Shown in pieces: positions 50,858 through 59,110 of a stretch of DNA of 64,000 nt. Numbering within the stretch: position 1 is the stretch's first letter; each line of letters begins with the position of its first letter. Origin of the DNA: Lentzea flava (GTDB lineage Bacteria; Actinomycetota; Actinomycetes; Mycobacteriales; Pseudonocardiaceae); contig NZ_BMRE01000001.1 in assembly GCF_014648475.1 (NCBI RefSeq), positions 682,001 to 746,000 of the forward strand. The letters run 5' to 3'. A model generated the notes under the pieces. The model saw nothing but the letters and a program-made list of their open reading frames with translations, ran no database searches and had not been told where the DNA came from. A program made the position numbers and the translations under genes.

Positions 50858-51724
50858 GTGACGGTGGAGCGGATTCTGGCCGACGCAGACCTGACCGAGT
50901 TCACGGTCCGTCCGCTGGGCGGCGGCACGTACAACTCGGTGTACCGGGTGACGTCACCCGAAGGCGATTTCGTGCTCAAGGTGTCCCCCGCCGGTCGGCC
51001 AGGCCTCACCTACGAGCGCAACCTCATGCGCACCGAGGCGATGTTCTGCACCCTCGGCCACGCAGTAGCACCGGTGCCGGAAGTCGTGCACACCGACTTC
51101 TCGCGTTCGCGGGTCCCCGGCGACGCCCTGCTCACGACCTGCCTGCCGGGTGAGCCCCTGTTCGGACGGTCCGACGTCGACCGGCCGCTGATCCGCCGGC
51201 AACTCGGCACGGCGGTGGCGGCGTTGCACGAGATCACCGGGCCCGGTTTCGGCTATCCCCAGCTCGGCCTGCACTCGTCGTGGACCTCGGCGTTCTTCGC
51301 GATGGTCGACGCCGTGAAGGCCGACGCCGAGCGGTACGGCGTGACGCTGCCGGAGATTCCGCTGAACGCCTCGGTGTTCGACGAGGTCAAGCGGCCTGCG
51401 CTGGTGCACTTCGACCTCTGGGACGGCAACGTCCTGGCCGGCGGAGGCCTCACCGGGCTGGTCGACGGTGAGCGGGCGTTCTGGGGCGACCCCGTGGCCG
51501 AGTTCTCCTCGCTCGCGCTGTTCTCCTCGATCGAGCAGGACACGGACTTCCTGACGAGCTACGGCTTCGAGTTCACCGACTCGGCGCGCGTGCGGCTCGC
51601 CGCCTACCAGGCCTACCTGTACTCGATCATGCTGGTCGAACGGGTGCCGCGCGGCAGCACCGACCCCGAGATGGAGCGTCTGATCACCGACGCGCTCAAG
51701 GCCGCACTCGACGTTCTCGCCTGA
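50858..51724 (+). CDS. Aminoglycoside-phosphotransferase-fold small-molecule kinase
   Basis: 288 residues from GTG 50858. N-lobe VRPLGGGTYNSVYRVTSPEG and the ATP lysine in DFVLKVSPAG; catalytic loop VHFDLWDGNVL (HxDxxxxN) near 186-196 and the metal Asp in GLVDGERAFWGDP. This is the APH/fructosamine-kinase fold, which phosphorylates small molecules. It shares a promoter region with the LanC-like gene, so both may respond together. A role in resistance or in phosphorylating a modified metabolite is possible; substrate unknown. Confidence 0.88.
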   Translation: MTVERILADADLTEFTVRPLGGGTYNSVYRVTSPEGDFVLKVSPAGRPGLTYERNLMRTEAMFCTLGHAVAPVPEVVHTDFSRSRVPGDALLTTCLPGEPLFGRSDVDRPLIRRQLGTAVAALHEITGPGFGYPQLGLHSSWTSAFFAMVDAVKADAERYGVTLPEIPLNASVFDEVKRPALVHFDLWDGNVLAGGGLTGLVDGERAFWGDPVAEFSSLALFSSIEQDTDFLTSYGFEFTDSARVRLAAYQAYLYSIMLVERVPRGSTDPEMERLITDALKAALDVLA

Positions 51725-51754
51725 CCGCCGCGAGTGATCTGGAAAGCTGGACGT

Positions 51755-54700
51755 GTGCGCGTGGCATTGCTGGGTCCGACGACCGTCGAGACCGACGACG
51801 GCACACCGGTCGACATCGGTGGCGCCCGCGTCCGCATGCTCCTGGCCCGCCTCGCGCTCGACCCCGGCCGCCCGGTGCCGGCCAGCACGCTGATCGACGA
51901 CCTGTGGGGCGCACAGCCGCCCGCGGACGCGTCGAACGCGCTGCAGTCGCTCGTGTCACGGCTGCGCAAGGTGTTCCCGGACGTGACGCTGGAGCCGGGC
52001 GGCTACCGGCTCGCGATCACGCCGGACGACGTCGACGTCCACCGGTTCGAGCGGCTCCGCGCCGCCGGGCGGTTCGACGAGGCGCTCGCGCTGTGGCGTG
52101 GCGAGGCGCTGGCCGACGTCCGGGAGGCGCCGTTCGCCGAGCCCGCGGCCGCCCGCCTGGACGAGGCGCGTCTCACCGCGGAGGAAGAGCGGTTCTCCAC
52201 CGGTGAGCTCGACGTCGCCGCCCTGACCCTGATGCACGAGCGGCACCCGCTGCGCGAACGCGTCACCGGGCTGCTGATGCGGGCGTTGTGCGCGCAGGGC
52301 AGGCAGTCGGACGCGTTGCGCGTCTACGAGGACGTTCGCCGCAAGCTCGCCGACGAGCTGGGCGTCGACCCGTCCCGGGAGCTGCAGGAGATCCACCTCG
52401 CGGCGCTGCGCGGCGAGCTCACGCCGAGGACCGCGGTCGACCGGCTGCCCGTGCGGCTCACCAGCTTCGTGGGCCGTGACGAGGAACTGGTCCAGATCGC
52501 CGACCGGCTCGGGCAGGCCAGGCTCGTGACGCTGGTCGGGCCGGGCGGTGCGGGCAAGACCCGGCTGGCGACCGAGGTCGCGGTACGCCATCCGTTGCAC
52601 GCCAAGGGCCGCGTGTGGTTCGCGGCGCTGGCCGGTGTCCGTGCGGCAGAGGACCTGGCCGGTGCGGTGCTCAGCGCGTTCGACCTGGCGTTCGGCGGGG
52701 ACCCGTTGCGACGCAGGGCCGAGGGCATGAACCGGATCGCCGAGGTGCTGGGCGCGGGCGAGTCGTTGCTGGTGCTGGACAACTGCGAGCACCTCATCGC
52801 CGCCGCAGCCGAGTTCGCCGGCGATCTGCTGCGCCGGGTGCCGAACCTGCGCGTCATCGCGACCAGCCGCGAGCCGCTCGCGATCGACGGCGAGTCGCTG
52901 TGCCCAGTTGGGCCGCTCTCGGTGCCGGACGGGCAGGCGGACGTGTCGGGGTTCGGCTCGGTGCGGCTGTTCCTGGACAGGGCCAAGGCGGTGAAGCCCG
53001 GCTTCGCCCTGGACGAGTCCACTGTGGACGACGTGCGGCAGATCTGCCGCAGGCTCGACGGCATGCCGCTCGCGCTCGAACTGGCGGCCGCGCGGCTGCG
53101 GTCGATGACGGTCCGGCAGATCACCCAGCGCCTCGACGACAGGTTCCGGCTGCTCACCTCGGGCAGCCGCACGGCACTGCCCCGCCAGCGCACCTTGCGG
53201 GCCGTCGTCGAGTGGAGCTGGGACCTGCTGACGGAGGAGGAACGCGAGCTCGCGCGCCGGCTGTCCGTGTTCCCCGCGGGAGCCGACCTCGCCGCGATCG
53301 AGCAGGTGTGCCACCACGACGCGCTGTACGTGCTGACGTCCCTGGTCGAGAAGTCCATTGTGGACGTGGTGGAGACCGACGAGCCGCGGTACCGGATGCT
53401 CGAGACGATCCGGGTCTACGCGGCCGAGCAGCTCGAAGCGTCCGGCGAGAAGCACGAGGTGGTCGACCGGTTCCGGCGGTACTACCGGGACCTGACCGCG
53501 AGATGGGAACCGCTCACCCGCACGTCCCGCCAGCTCGAGGCGATCGCGATGTTCGAGGCGGAGCAGGACAACGTCGTGGCCGCGCTGCGGGGCGCGCTCG
53601 ACGACCGCGATGTCGGGCTGGCCGCGGACCTGCTCGGCGGCGCCTTCTGGTACTGGCTCGTCAAGGGCGACAACGAACGTGCGGAGCTGTCGGTGCGCGA
53701 GGTGCTGGCCCTCGGCGACGACCTGCCGGCCGACCTCTCCGCCACGTTCCGCGCGATGCACCTCATCATGACCGCGATCCCCGGCACGCCGGAGACCGCG
53801 GAGGCCGCGGCCGTCATCGAGGAGTGCGTGCGCACCGGCGCCGCGCAGAAGCACCCCTCGCTGGCGATCGCACTGCCGATGCTGGCGTTCCTCAGCCACA
53901 ACCCCGAGCTCGCACGCCGCGAAGTGGCACGGGCGGCGGCCAGCGAGGACGCGTGGGCACGAGCGGCAGCCGACTGGGCGTTGAGCTTCATCCTGGTCGA
54001 CGAGGGCGATCTCGACGGCGCGGAAGTGGCGCGTGACCGGGCGTACGAGCAGTTCGTCGCCGTGGGCGACCGCTGGGGTTCGGCGATGACGCTCGGCATG
54101 AAGGCCGCGTTCGTCTCGCACACCGGCGACAACCAGGCGGCCATCGAGCTGTACGAGCGGGGTCTGGACGTGGCGCTGGAGCTGCGGTCGCAGGACGACG
54201 CGGTGCAGCAGCGGTGGCGGCTCGCGGTCGAGTACGCCAGGTCAGGCGATCACGAGTCGGCCGAGCGTGAGGTCGCCGCGGCGGAGGAGTACATCCGCGG
54301 CATCGGCAACGACCAGATGTCCGTCATCGTCAGCTACGCGAAGGCCGAGGTCAGACTGCGGGCGGGCCACGTGGCCGAGGCCCGTGAGCTCAGCGCCCGT
54401 TTCAAGGAGGCTGCCGAGAGCTCGACGGTGCTCGGATCGTTCGTCACGGAGTGGTCGGCGATCCTCGACGCGCGCATCGCGATCGCGGACGGCACCCCGG
54501 ACGAGGCGGAGGCCTGCGTCGCGGCCGCGATCACCACGACGTCGGACCGCGGTGACATGCCGGACCTGGCAACGGTGGCCGAACTGCTCGCGCTCGTCCG
54601 GCACGCGCAGGGCCGCGACGACGCCGCGGCCCGGTCGCTCGCGCTCGCCCAGGTGATCCGCGGCCGACTCGACCTGGGCGATCCCGACGTGCGGCACCTC

Positions 54701-54790
54701 GTCGCCCTGATCGGCGAGCCCGAACGGCTCTCGATCACCAAAGCCGAGGCGCTGCAACGGATTCGTGCGGAAGCGGGCATCAGCACCTGA
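51755..54790 (+). CDS. SARP-family regulator with BTAD and NB-ARC-like ATPase
   Basis: 1011 residues from GTG 51755, following GGAAAG. Winged helix (RVALLGPTTVETDDGTPVD, 1-90), BTAD domain (95-240), ATPase with GPGGAGKTRLATEV near 260 and LLVLDNCEHLI (about 345), then the STAND helical arm (RLDGMPLALELAAARLRSM) and TPR-like helices to the end. This layout is seen in pathway regulators of streptomycete-like bacteria. It ends 13 bases from the convergent ABC permease gene. Its target may be one of its neighbours, but no operator is evident. Confidence 0.92.
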   Translation: MRVALLGPTTVETDDGTPVDIGGARVRMLLARLALDPGRPVPASTLIDDLWGAQPPADASNALQSLVSRLRKVFPDVTLEPGGYRLAITPDDVDVHRFERLRAAGRFDEALALWRGEALADVREAPFAEPAAARLDEARLTAEEERFSTGELDVAALTLMHERHPLRERVTGLLMRALCAQGRQSDALRVYEDVRRKLADELGVDPSRELQEIHLAALRGELTPRTAVDRLPVRLTSFVGRDEELVQIADRLGQARLVTLVGPGGAGKTRLATEVAVRHPLHAKGRVWFAALAGVRAAEDLAGAVLSAFDLAFGGDPLRRRAEGMNRIAEVLGAGESLLVLDNCEHLIAAAAEFAGDLLRRVPNLRVIATSREPLAIDGESLCPVGPLSVPDGQADVSGFGSVRLFLDRAKAVKPGFALDESTVDDVRQICRRLDGMPLALELAAARLRSMTVRQITQRLDDRFRLLTSGSRTALPRQRTLRAVVEWSWDLLTEEERELARRLSVFPAGADLAAIEQVCHHDALYVLTSLVEKSIVDVVETDEPRYRMLETIRVYAAEQLEASGEKHEVVDRFRRYYRDLTARWEPLTRTSRQLEAIAMFEAEQDNVVAALRGALDDRDVGLAADLLGGAFWYWLVKGDNERAELSVREVLALGDDLPADLSATFRAMHLIMTAIPGTPETAEAAAVIEECVRTGAAQKHPSLAIALPMLAFLSHNPELARREVARAAASEDAWARAAADWALSFILVDEGDLDGAEVARDRAYEQFVAVGDRWGSAMTLGMKAAFVSHTGDNQAAIELYERGLDVALELRSQDDAVQQRWRLAVEYARSGDHESAEREVAAAEEYIRGIGNDQMSVIVSYAKAEVRLRAGHVAEARELSARFKEAAESSTVLGSFVTEWSAILDARIAIADGTPDEAEACVAAAITTTSDRGDMPDLATVAELLALVRHAQGRDDAAARSLALAQVIRGRLDLGDPDVRHLVALIGEPERLSITKAEALQRIRAEAGIST

Positions 54791-54803
54791 TGCCCGCCCC
54801 GTG

Positions 54804-55577
54804 TCAGACCCTCCTGCGGTAGGCCAGCGTGGCCAGCGGGAAGAACACCGCCACCGCCGCGACCATCCAGATCAGCGACCCGGTGAGCGGCCCGGCGATC
54901 GCACCGCCGTTGAGCAGCCCGCGCAGCGCGTCCGCCATCAGCGTGACCGGGCTGATGTCCGCCCACGCCTTCAGCCAGCCCGGCATGGTGGACGTCCCGA
55001 CGAACACGTTGCTGCCGAACGTCAACGGCATGATCAGCACGAACATCATGCCCTGCACCGCCTGCGGGGTCTTGAGCAGCATGCCCACGAACACCGACGC
55101 CCAGCAGAAGCACAACCCGAACGCGATCGTCAGCCCGACCGCGATCAGCAGTTCCGCCGGTCCGGTCTGCACCCGGAAGCCCATGACCGTGGCGACCACG
55201 AGCAGCACCAGGATGCACACCACGTACCGCACGATGTCCGCCAGCACCGCGCCGACCAGCGGCGCCGAACGCGCGATCGGCATCGACCGGAACCGGTCGA
55301 ACACGCCCTTGGAGACGTCCGTGTTCAGCTGCACGCCCGCGGTCATGCTGGCCTGCAGGATGTTCATCACCATGATTCCCGGCACCAGCATCTGCAGGTA
55401 CGCGTCGGTGTTCCCGGCGAGTGCGCCGCCGAAGAGGTAGGTGAACATCACCAGGAAGACGATCGGCGCGATCGTCACGTCCATGAGCTGCTCGGGGTTC
55501 TTGCGGATCTTCAGGATTCCGCGCCAGGCCAGCGAGAACCCGTGGCGCATGCCCCTGTCCAGCGCGATGGTGCTCAT
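54804..55577 (-). CDS. ABC-2 type exporter permease (DrrB-like)
   Basis: 257 residues with six membrane helices. The pattern HGFSLAWRGILKIRKNPEQLMD, PGIMVMNILQASMTAGVQL and DVSKGVFDRFRSMPIARSAP marks the DrrB/ABC-2 permease family that exports drugs or lipids with a DrrA-like ATPase. ATG 55577 overlaps the ATPase stop (ATGA). Confidence 0.93.
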   Translation of the reverse strand: MSTIALDRGMRHGFSLAWRGILKIRKNPEQLMDVTIAPIVFLVMFTYLFGGALAGNTDAYLQMLVPGIMVMNILQASMTAGVQLNTDVSKGVFDRFRSMPIARSAPLVGAVLADIVRYVVCILVLLVVATVMGFRVQTGPAELLIAVGLTIAFGLCFCWASVFVGMLLKTPQAVQGMMFVLIMPLTFGSNVFVGTSTMPGWLKAWADISPVTLMADALRGLLNGGAIAGPLTGSLIWMVAAVAVFFPLATLAYRRRV

Positions 55578-56524
55578 GCCGGGCTCCCTTCGGTCTGCTT
55601 GCCGGTCAGCGCCAGGAAGACCTCGTCGAGCGACGGCAGCCGCAGCGCCAGCTCGTCCGCGGTGATCCCGGCGTCGTCGAGCTTGCGGACCAGGGTGGAC
55701 AGCAGCACCGGGTCGTTGACCGGCGCGGTCAGCAGTCCCGTGTCCTCGTCCCGCGCCGGCCGCACGCCCGTGAGGTCGCCGAGAATCCGTTGCACCGCAT
55801 CGAGATCGCGCAACGACGTCGGCCGCACCTGCAGCGTCTGCCCGCCGACCCGCCGCTTCAGCTCGTCCGGCCGTCCCTCGGCCACCACCCGCCCGTGGTC
55901 GAACACCGTGATCGTGTCCGCGAGCTGGTCGGCCTCCTCCAGGTACTGCGTGGTGAGCAGCACCGTCACCCCGTTGGCGACGAGCTTGCGCACCACCGCC
56001 CACACCTCGTTGCGGGCGTGCGGGTCCAGCCCGGTGGTCGGCTCGTCCAGGTACAACACGGACGGGTTCCCGACCAGGCTCGCCGCGAGGTCGAGCCGGC
56101 GACGCATACCCCCGGAATACGTCTTCGCGGCCCGCCCCGCGGCGTCGGTCAGCTCGAACTGCTCCAGCAGCTCGGCCGCCCTGGCCCGCGCCCCCGCACG
56201 GGAGTGGTCGAGCAGCCGGGCCAGCAGCACGAGGTTCTCCGTGCCGGAGAGGTCCTCGTCCACCGACGCGTACTGCCCGGTCAGCCCGATCAACGACCGG
56301 ACCGCCCGCGGGTTCTTCACCACGTCGTGTCCCCCGACCGTGGCGTGCCCCGCGTCGGGCCGCAACAACGTGGCCAGCACCCGCACCGCCGTGGTCTTGC
56401 CCGCGCCGTTCGGCCCGAGCACGCCCACGACCTTCCCCTCCGGCACCTCGAGGTCGACACCGTCCAGCGCTTTGGTGTCCCCGTAGTGCTTGACCAGGCC
56501 TTCTGCCCTGATCGCCAGCGACAT
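55574..56524 (-). CDS. ABC exporter ATPase (DrrA-like)
   Basis: 316 residues. Walker A GPNGAGKTT at 37-45, signature YSGGM at 136-140, Walker B VLYLDEP near 156-162, then the DrrA-type C-terminal extension (DELKRRVGGQTLQVRP, LDEVFLALTG). Energises export through the permease encoded downstream. A GGGAGG site lies 8 bases before ATG 56524. The gap upstream holds repeated CTGACAG half sites (56568-56617) that resemble the MarR operators at 56998, so the MarR protein may repress this pair. Confidence 0.93.
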   Translation of the reverse strand: MSLAIRAEGLVKHYGDTKALDGVDLEVPEGKVVGVLGPNGAGKTTAVRVLATLLRPDAGHATVGGHDVVKNPRAVRSLIGLTGQYASVDEDLSGTENLVLLARLLDHSRAGARARAAELLEQFELTDAAGRAAKTYSGGMRRRLDLAASLVGNPSVLYLDEPTTGLDPHARNEVWAVVRKLVANGVTVLLTTQYLEEADQLADTITVFDHGRVVAEGRPDELKRRVGGQTLQVRPTSLRDLDAVQRILGDLTGVRPARDEDTGLLTAPVNDPVLLSTLVRKLDDAGITADELALRLPSLDEVFLALTGKQTEGSPA

Positions 56525-56567
56525 CGTTCGTTCCTCCCTGTGTCGGGACGAACTGTGCGCCGGGCCG

Positions 56568-56617
56568 CTGACAGGACGCGCACAAGCCGCTGACAGCGCC
56601 TGACAGCGGCTGTCAGG
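56568..56617. promoter_or_regulatory. Cluster of CTGACAG/CTGTCAG half sites
   Basis: CTGACAG occurs at 56568, 56590 and 56600 and CTGTCAG at 56610. The last two form a perfect 19-base palindrome CCTGACAGC-G-GCTGTCAGG (56599-56617) overlapping the VOC stop. The same half site builds the MarR operators. It may serve both as VOC terminator and as ABC-operon operator. Confidence 0.5.
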
Positions 56618-56981
56618 CGCGGTCGTGCAGGGTGATCCGGTAGCCGTCGGGGTCGGCGAACGTGAACGTCCGGCCGAACGGGCCGTCGATCGGCGCGGAG
56701 ACGATGGTGTGACCGTCGGCGGCGAGAGCGTCGTGGATGGCCTGGGCGTCGGTGGCGTGCAGCCAGATCGCGGCACCGACGCCGGGGTGGGCGGCGGAGG
56801 CGAGATCGGTGCCGGGAACGACCTCGCGGAGTGCGAACGCGATCGGCTTCGTCTCGAAGACCACGGCGTGCGGAGGTCCGGCCGGCGAGCGGACGAGGCC
56901 GAGGTACTGCTCGTAGAACGCCTGCGAGGCGTCCAGGTCGCGGGCCTGGAGCGAGAGGAAGTCGGGACCGGTGGCGGGCAT
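56613..56981 (-). CDS. VOC (glyoxalase/bleomycin-resistance) family protein
   Basis: 122 residues. Paired beta-alpha-beta modules: DFLSLQARDLDASQAFYEQYLG, then VGAAIWLHATDAQAIHDALAADG and FGRTFTFADPDGYRITLHD, the classic VOC ending. These small dimers bind metals or drugs. It lies between the MarR regulator and the ABC exporter and its promoter region holds the MarR operators, which supports a role in drug or electrophile response. A GAGGAG site precedes ATG 56981. Confidence 0.92.
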   Translation of the reverse strand: MPATGPDFLSLQARDLDASQAFYEQYLGLVRSPAGPPHAVVFETKPIAFALREVVPGTDLASAAHPGVGAAIWLHATDAQAIHDALAADGHTIVSAPIDGPFGRTFTFADPDGYRITLHDRA

Positions 56982-56997
56982 GATGCTCCTCGTTGTC

Positions 56998-57043
56998 GTG
57001 TCAGCTTTCTGACACGGGCAACGCTATGTCAGAATACTGACAT
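56998..57043. promoter_or_regulatory. Two MarR operators, GTGTCAG-N4-CTGACAC and ATGTCAG-N4-CTGACAT
   Basis: Both have 7 perfect pairs and a 4-base centre (56998-57015 and 57026-57043), centres 28 bases apart. The second overlaps a CAGAAT -10 box (57030-57035) and the MarR ATG at 57042, which looks leaderless; the first is 17 bases from the VOC start. Tight autoregulation and control of VOC are expected. Confidence 0.75.
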
Positions 57044-57479
57044 GAGTCAAGACGGCGTCGACCTGGACAAGTCGCTGGCCTACCTGCTGAAGGAGGCGTC
57101 GAGCGCGCTCCGCGCGGCGATGGAGGAGGTGCTGCGTCCACTCGGGATGAACGTGACGCACTACGCCTGCCTGGAGCTGCTGGCCCAACGGCCGGGCTTG
57201 TCGAACTCGGAGCTCGCACGGGGCGCGTTCGTCACCCGTCAGACGATGAACGTGCTGCTCCAGGCCCTGGAGCGAGAGGGCGACGTGACCAGGCCCGCCG
57301 AGGCGCCCGTCGGAAAAGTGCTGCCCACGCGCCTCACGCCTCGTGGCCGCCGCCGCCTGGAGAAGGCGAGCGCGGCGGTCCGGTCCGTCGAGGTCAGAAT
57401 GCTCTCCGGCCTCACAGAGCCCGAGCAGGCAGCCGCTTTCCAGATCCTGCAGAGCATGATCCACTCACTGCGCGGCTAA
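57042..57479 (+). CDS. MarR-family regulator
   Basis: 145 residues. Winged helix-turn-helix (LELLAQRPGLSNSELARGAF, VTRQTMNVLLQALEREG) and the wing (LPTRLTPRGRRRLEKA), flanked by the dimer helices. Its start codon lies within the second of two palindromes, so it very likely represses itself and the divergent VOC gene, and perhaps the ABC exporter beyond. MarR proteins release DNA on binding phenolic or drug ligands. Confidence 0.93.
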   Translation: MSQDGVDLDKSLAYLLKEASSALRAAMEEVLRPLGMNVTHYACLELLAQRPGLSNSELARGAFVTRQTMNVLLQALEREGDVTRPAEAPVGKVLPTRLTPRGRRRLEKASAAVRSVEVRMLSGLTEPEQAAAFQILQSMIHSLRG

Positions 57480-57482
57480 CAC

Positions 57483-57531
57483 GATGAACGGCGCTTTTGT
57501 GCACCTGAGGTGGACAAAAGCGCCGTTCATC
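57483..57531. terminator. 49-base near-perfect palindrome (bidirectional terminator or dispersed repeat)
   Basis: Arms of 18 perfect pairs (57483-57500 and 57514-57531, each containing AACGGCGCTTTTGT or its complement) enclose CACC-TGA-GGTG, with only one G-G mismatch. It lies between the convergent MarR and hydrolase genes, so it can terminate both. Such long exact stems are often dispersed repeats in actinomycete genomes. Confidence 0.75.
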
Positions 57532-57554
57532 ATGTGTTCAGGGCGGGGTGAGCC

Positions 57555-59039
57555 TCAGGCGAACGGCGACTTGTCGATGCCGCACGTCTTCTGGGTGGGC
57601 AGGACACCGGTGAAGAGGTACTCCCGCTTCACCTTCTCCGCGCACGCGCTGCGCACGTACATGGACGTGTGCCCGTAGCCCTCGACGGTCAGGAACCCGG
57701 TGCGCGCCATCTCCGCCGCACCGTCGCGAGCACCGTGCAGCGCGGTCGACGGGTCGAACCTGCTGTTGATGAACAGGATCGGCGCCGACGTCCAGCGGTT
57801 CCACGGCCCGGTGTAGCGGTCCGCGTCACGGCCCTGCCAGAACGCGCAGGCCATCATGTCGTACACCACGGGACGGCCCCAGTACGGCACGCGCTCGTCC
57901 TCGCTCTGGCCGAACCTGGTGTACGTGGCGGTGTCGCGCGGGAAGTCGCTGTCCGCGCACTGGATCGCGTTGTACGCCTCGAACCGGTTGGTGATGTAGT
58001 CCGCCGACGCCGTGCGCAGCGACGCCGGCGCCTCCCAGATGCCCTGCAGGATCCTCGCGGTGTCCTGCCAGGTCTCCGGCTGCGCCAGCGCGTCCCAGAC
58101 GGTGCTGATCAGCGTGACGCGGTCGAAGCGGCCGTCCGGCGTGGTGACCGGCGAGGCCGTCACCTTGGCGACCAGGTCCGCCCACTTCTGCTTCAGGTCG
58201 CCGCCCGCGAACGCGCACTTCGCTCCCGGAGCCGCGCACAGCTTCAGGAACTCCTCGAACGTCTCGGCGACACCGCGCGGCACGTCCTGGCGCGTGTCCA
58301 GCGGCACCGTCGTGCCCTGGTTGCCGTGCCCGGTGGCGTTGCCGATGAAGTCGAGCGAGCCGTCGAACGCCAGTGCCCGCACCTTGTCCGGGAACATGTT
58401 GGCGTAGATCGCGCCGAGGTGCGTGCCGTACGAGATGCCGTGGTACGTCAGCTTCTTGTCGCCGACGGCCTTGCGCAGCTGGTCGAGGTCACGCGCCGTG
58501 TTGGCGGACGAGACGTGGTCCAGCAGGTCGCCGGACTTGGCCTCGCACCGCCGGACGAACTCCTGGTAGGCCGAGTAGAACGCTGGTTCCTGCGCGGCGG
58601 TGTCCGGGTAGACCGGGATCGAGTTGAGGAAGTTCTGCTGTTCCTCGACGCTGTCGAAACAGCGCACGGTGGCCGACCGCCCGATGCCGCGCGGATCCCA
58701 CGACACCAGGTCGAACCGCGCCCGCAGCTCGGACGAGAACAGCCACTCCCACTTGGCGCGGCCCCGCAGCCTGTCCACACCGGACGCTCCGGGACCGCCG
58801 AAGTTCACGAACAGCGAGCCGATCCGCTTCGACGGGTCGGTCGCCGGCAGCCGGATGACCGCGAGGTCGATCTTCGTGCCCGCCGGCTGGTCGTAGTCGA
58901 GTGGCACCTTCGCGGTCGCGCACTGGAACCCGTCCTGACAGTCCTGCCAGGACAGAGCCGGTGTCTCCAGGTCGGGTTCCGCGACGGCGGCGGGCGCCAG
59001 GCCGATCAAGAGCGCCGCCGTGACCAGTAGTGATTTCAA
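57555..59039 (-). CDS. Secreted alpha/beta hydrolase, tripeptidyl aminopeptidase (SlpD/TAP) type
   Basis: 494 residues from a TTG at 59039 with GGGGAG 7 bases before it. Signal peptide LLVTAALLIGLAPAAVA with cleavage after AVA. LFVNFGGPGASG is the oxyanion region; Ser near 204 in YHGISYGTHLG, Asp near 428 in NSRFDPST and His near 456 in EGYGHTSMY form the triad. Family members cut tripeptides from N termini of exported proteins. Even cysteine spacing suggests disulfides. It is separated from the steroid-type block by a hairpin terminator. Confidence 0.92.
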   Translation of the reverse strand: MKSLLVTAALLIGLAPAAVAEPDLETPALSWQDCQDGFQCATAKVPLDYDQPAGTKIDLAVIRLPATDPSKRIGSLFVNFGGPGASGVDRLRGRAKWEWLFSSELRARFDLVSWDPRGIGRSATVRCFDSVEEQQNFLNSIPVYPDTAAQEPAFYSAYQEFVRRCEAKSGDLLDHVSSANTARDLDQLRKAVGDKKLTYHGISYGTHLGAIYANMFPDKVRALAFDGSLDFIGNATGHGNQGTTVPLDTRQDVPRGVAETFEEFLKLCAAPGAKCAFAGGDLKQKWADLVAKVTASPVTTPDGRFDRVTLISTVWDALAQPETWQDTARILQGIWEAPASLRTASADYITNRFEAYNAIQCADSDFPRDTATYTRFGQSEDERVPYWGRPVVYDMMACAFWQGRDADRYTGPWNRWTSAPILFINSRFDPSTALHGARDGAAEMARTGFLTVEGYGHTSMYVRSACAEKVKREYLFTGVLPTQKTCGIDKSPFA

Positions 59040-59056
59040 ATGTTGCTCCCCAGTTC

Positions 59057-59099
59057 CAACCTCTCGGTCAGGGAGACGCCATCCCTACCCCCGAGGTTG
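59057..59099 (-). terminator. Two-tier hairpin after the SDR/ALDH operon
   Basis: Outer stem CAACCTC (59057-59063) with GAGGTTG (59093-59099); inner stem AGGGA (59070-59074) with TCCCT (59082-59086). It lies between the SDR stop (59111) and the hydrolase start on the minus strand. No T tract. Confidence 0.45.
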
Positions 59100-59110
59100 C
59101 ATCCTGGGCC

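Noticed and set aside
49569..51724. A complete lanthipeptide gene cluster
   Set aside because: No LanB/LanM dehydratase, leader-containing precursor peptide or dedicated transporter lies next to the LanC-like gene.
57484..57678. A small plus-strand frame starting inside the long palindrome
   Set aside because: Its first 16 codons are just the repeat and the rest is antisense to the secreted hydrolase; no ribosome site.
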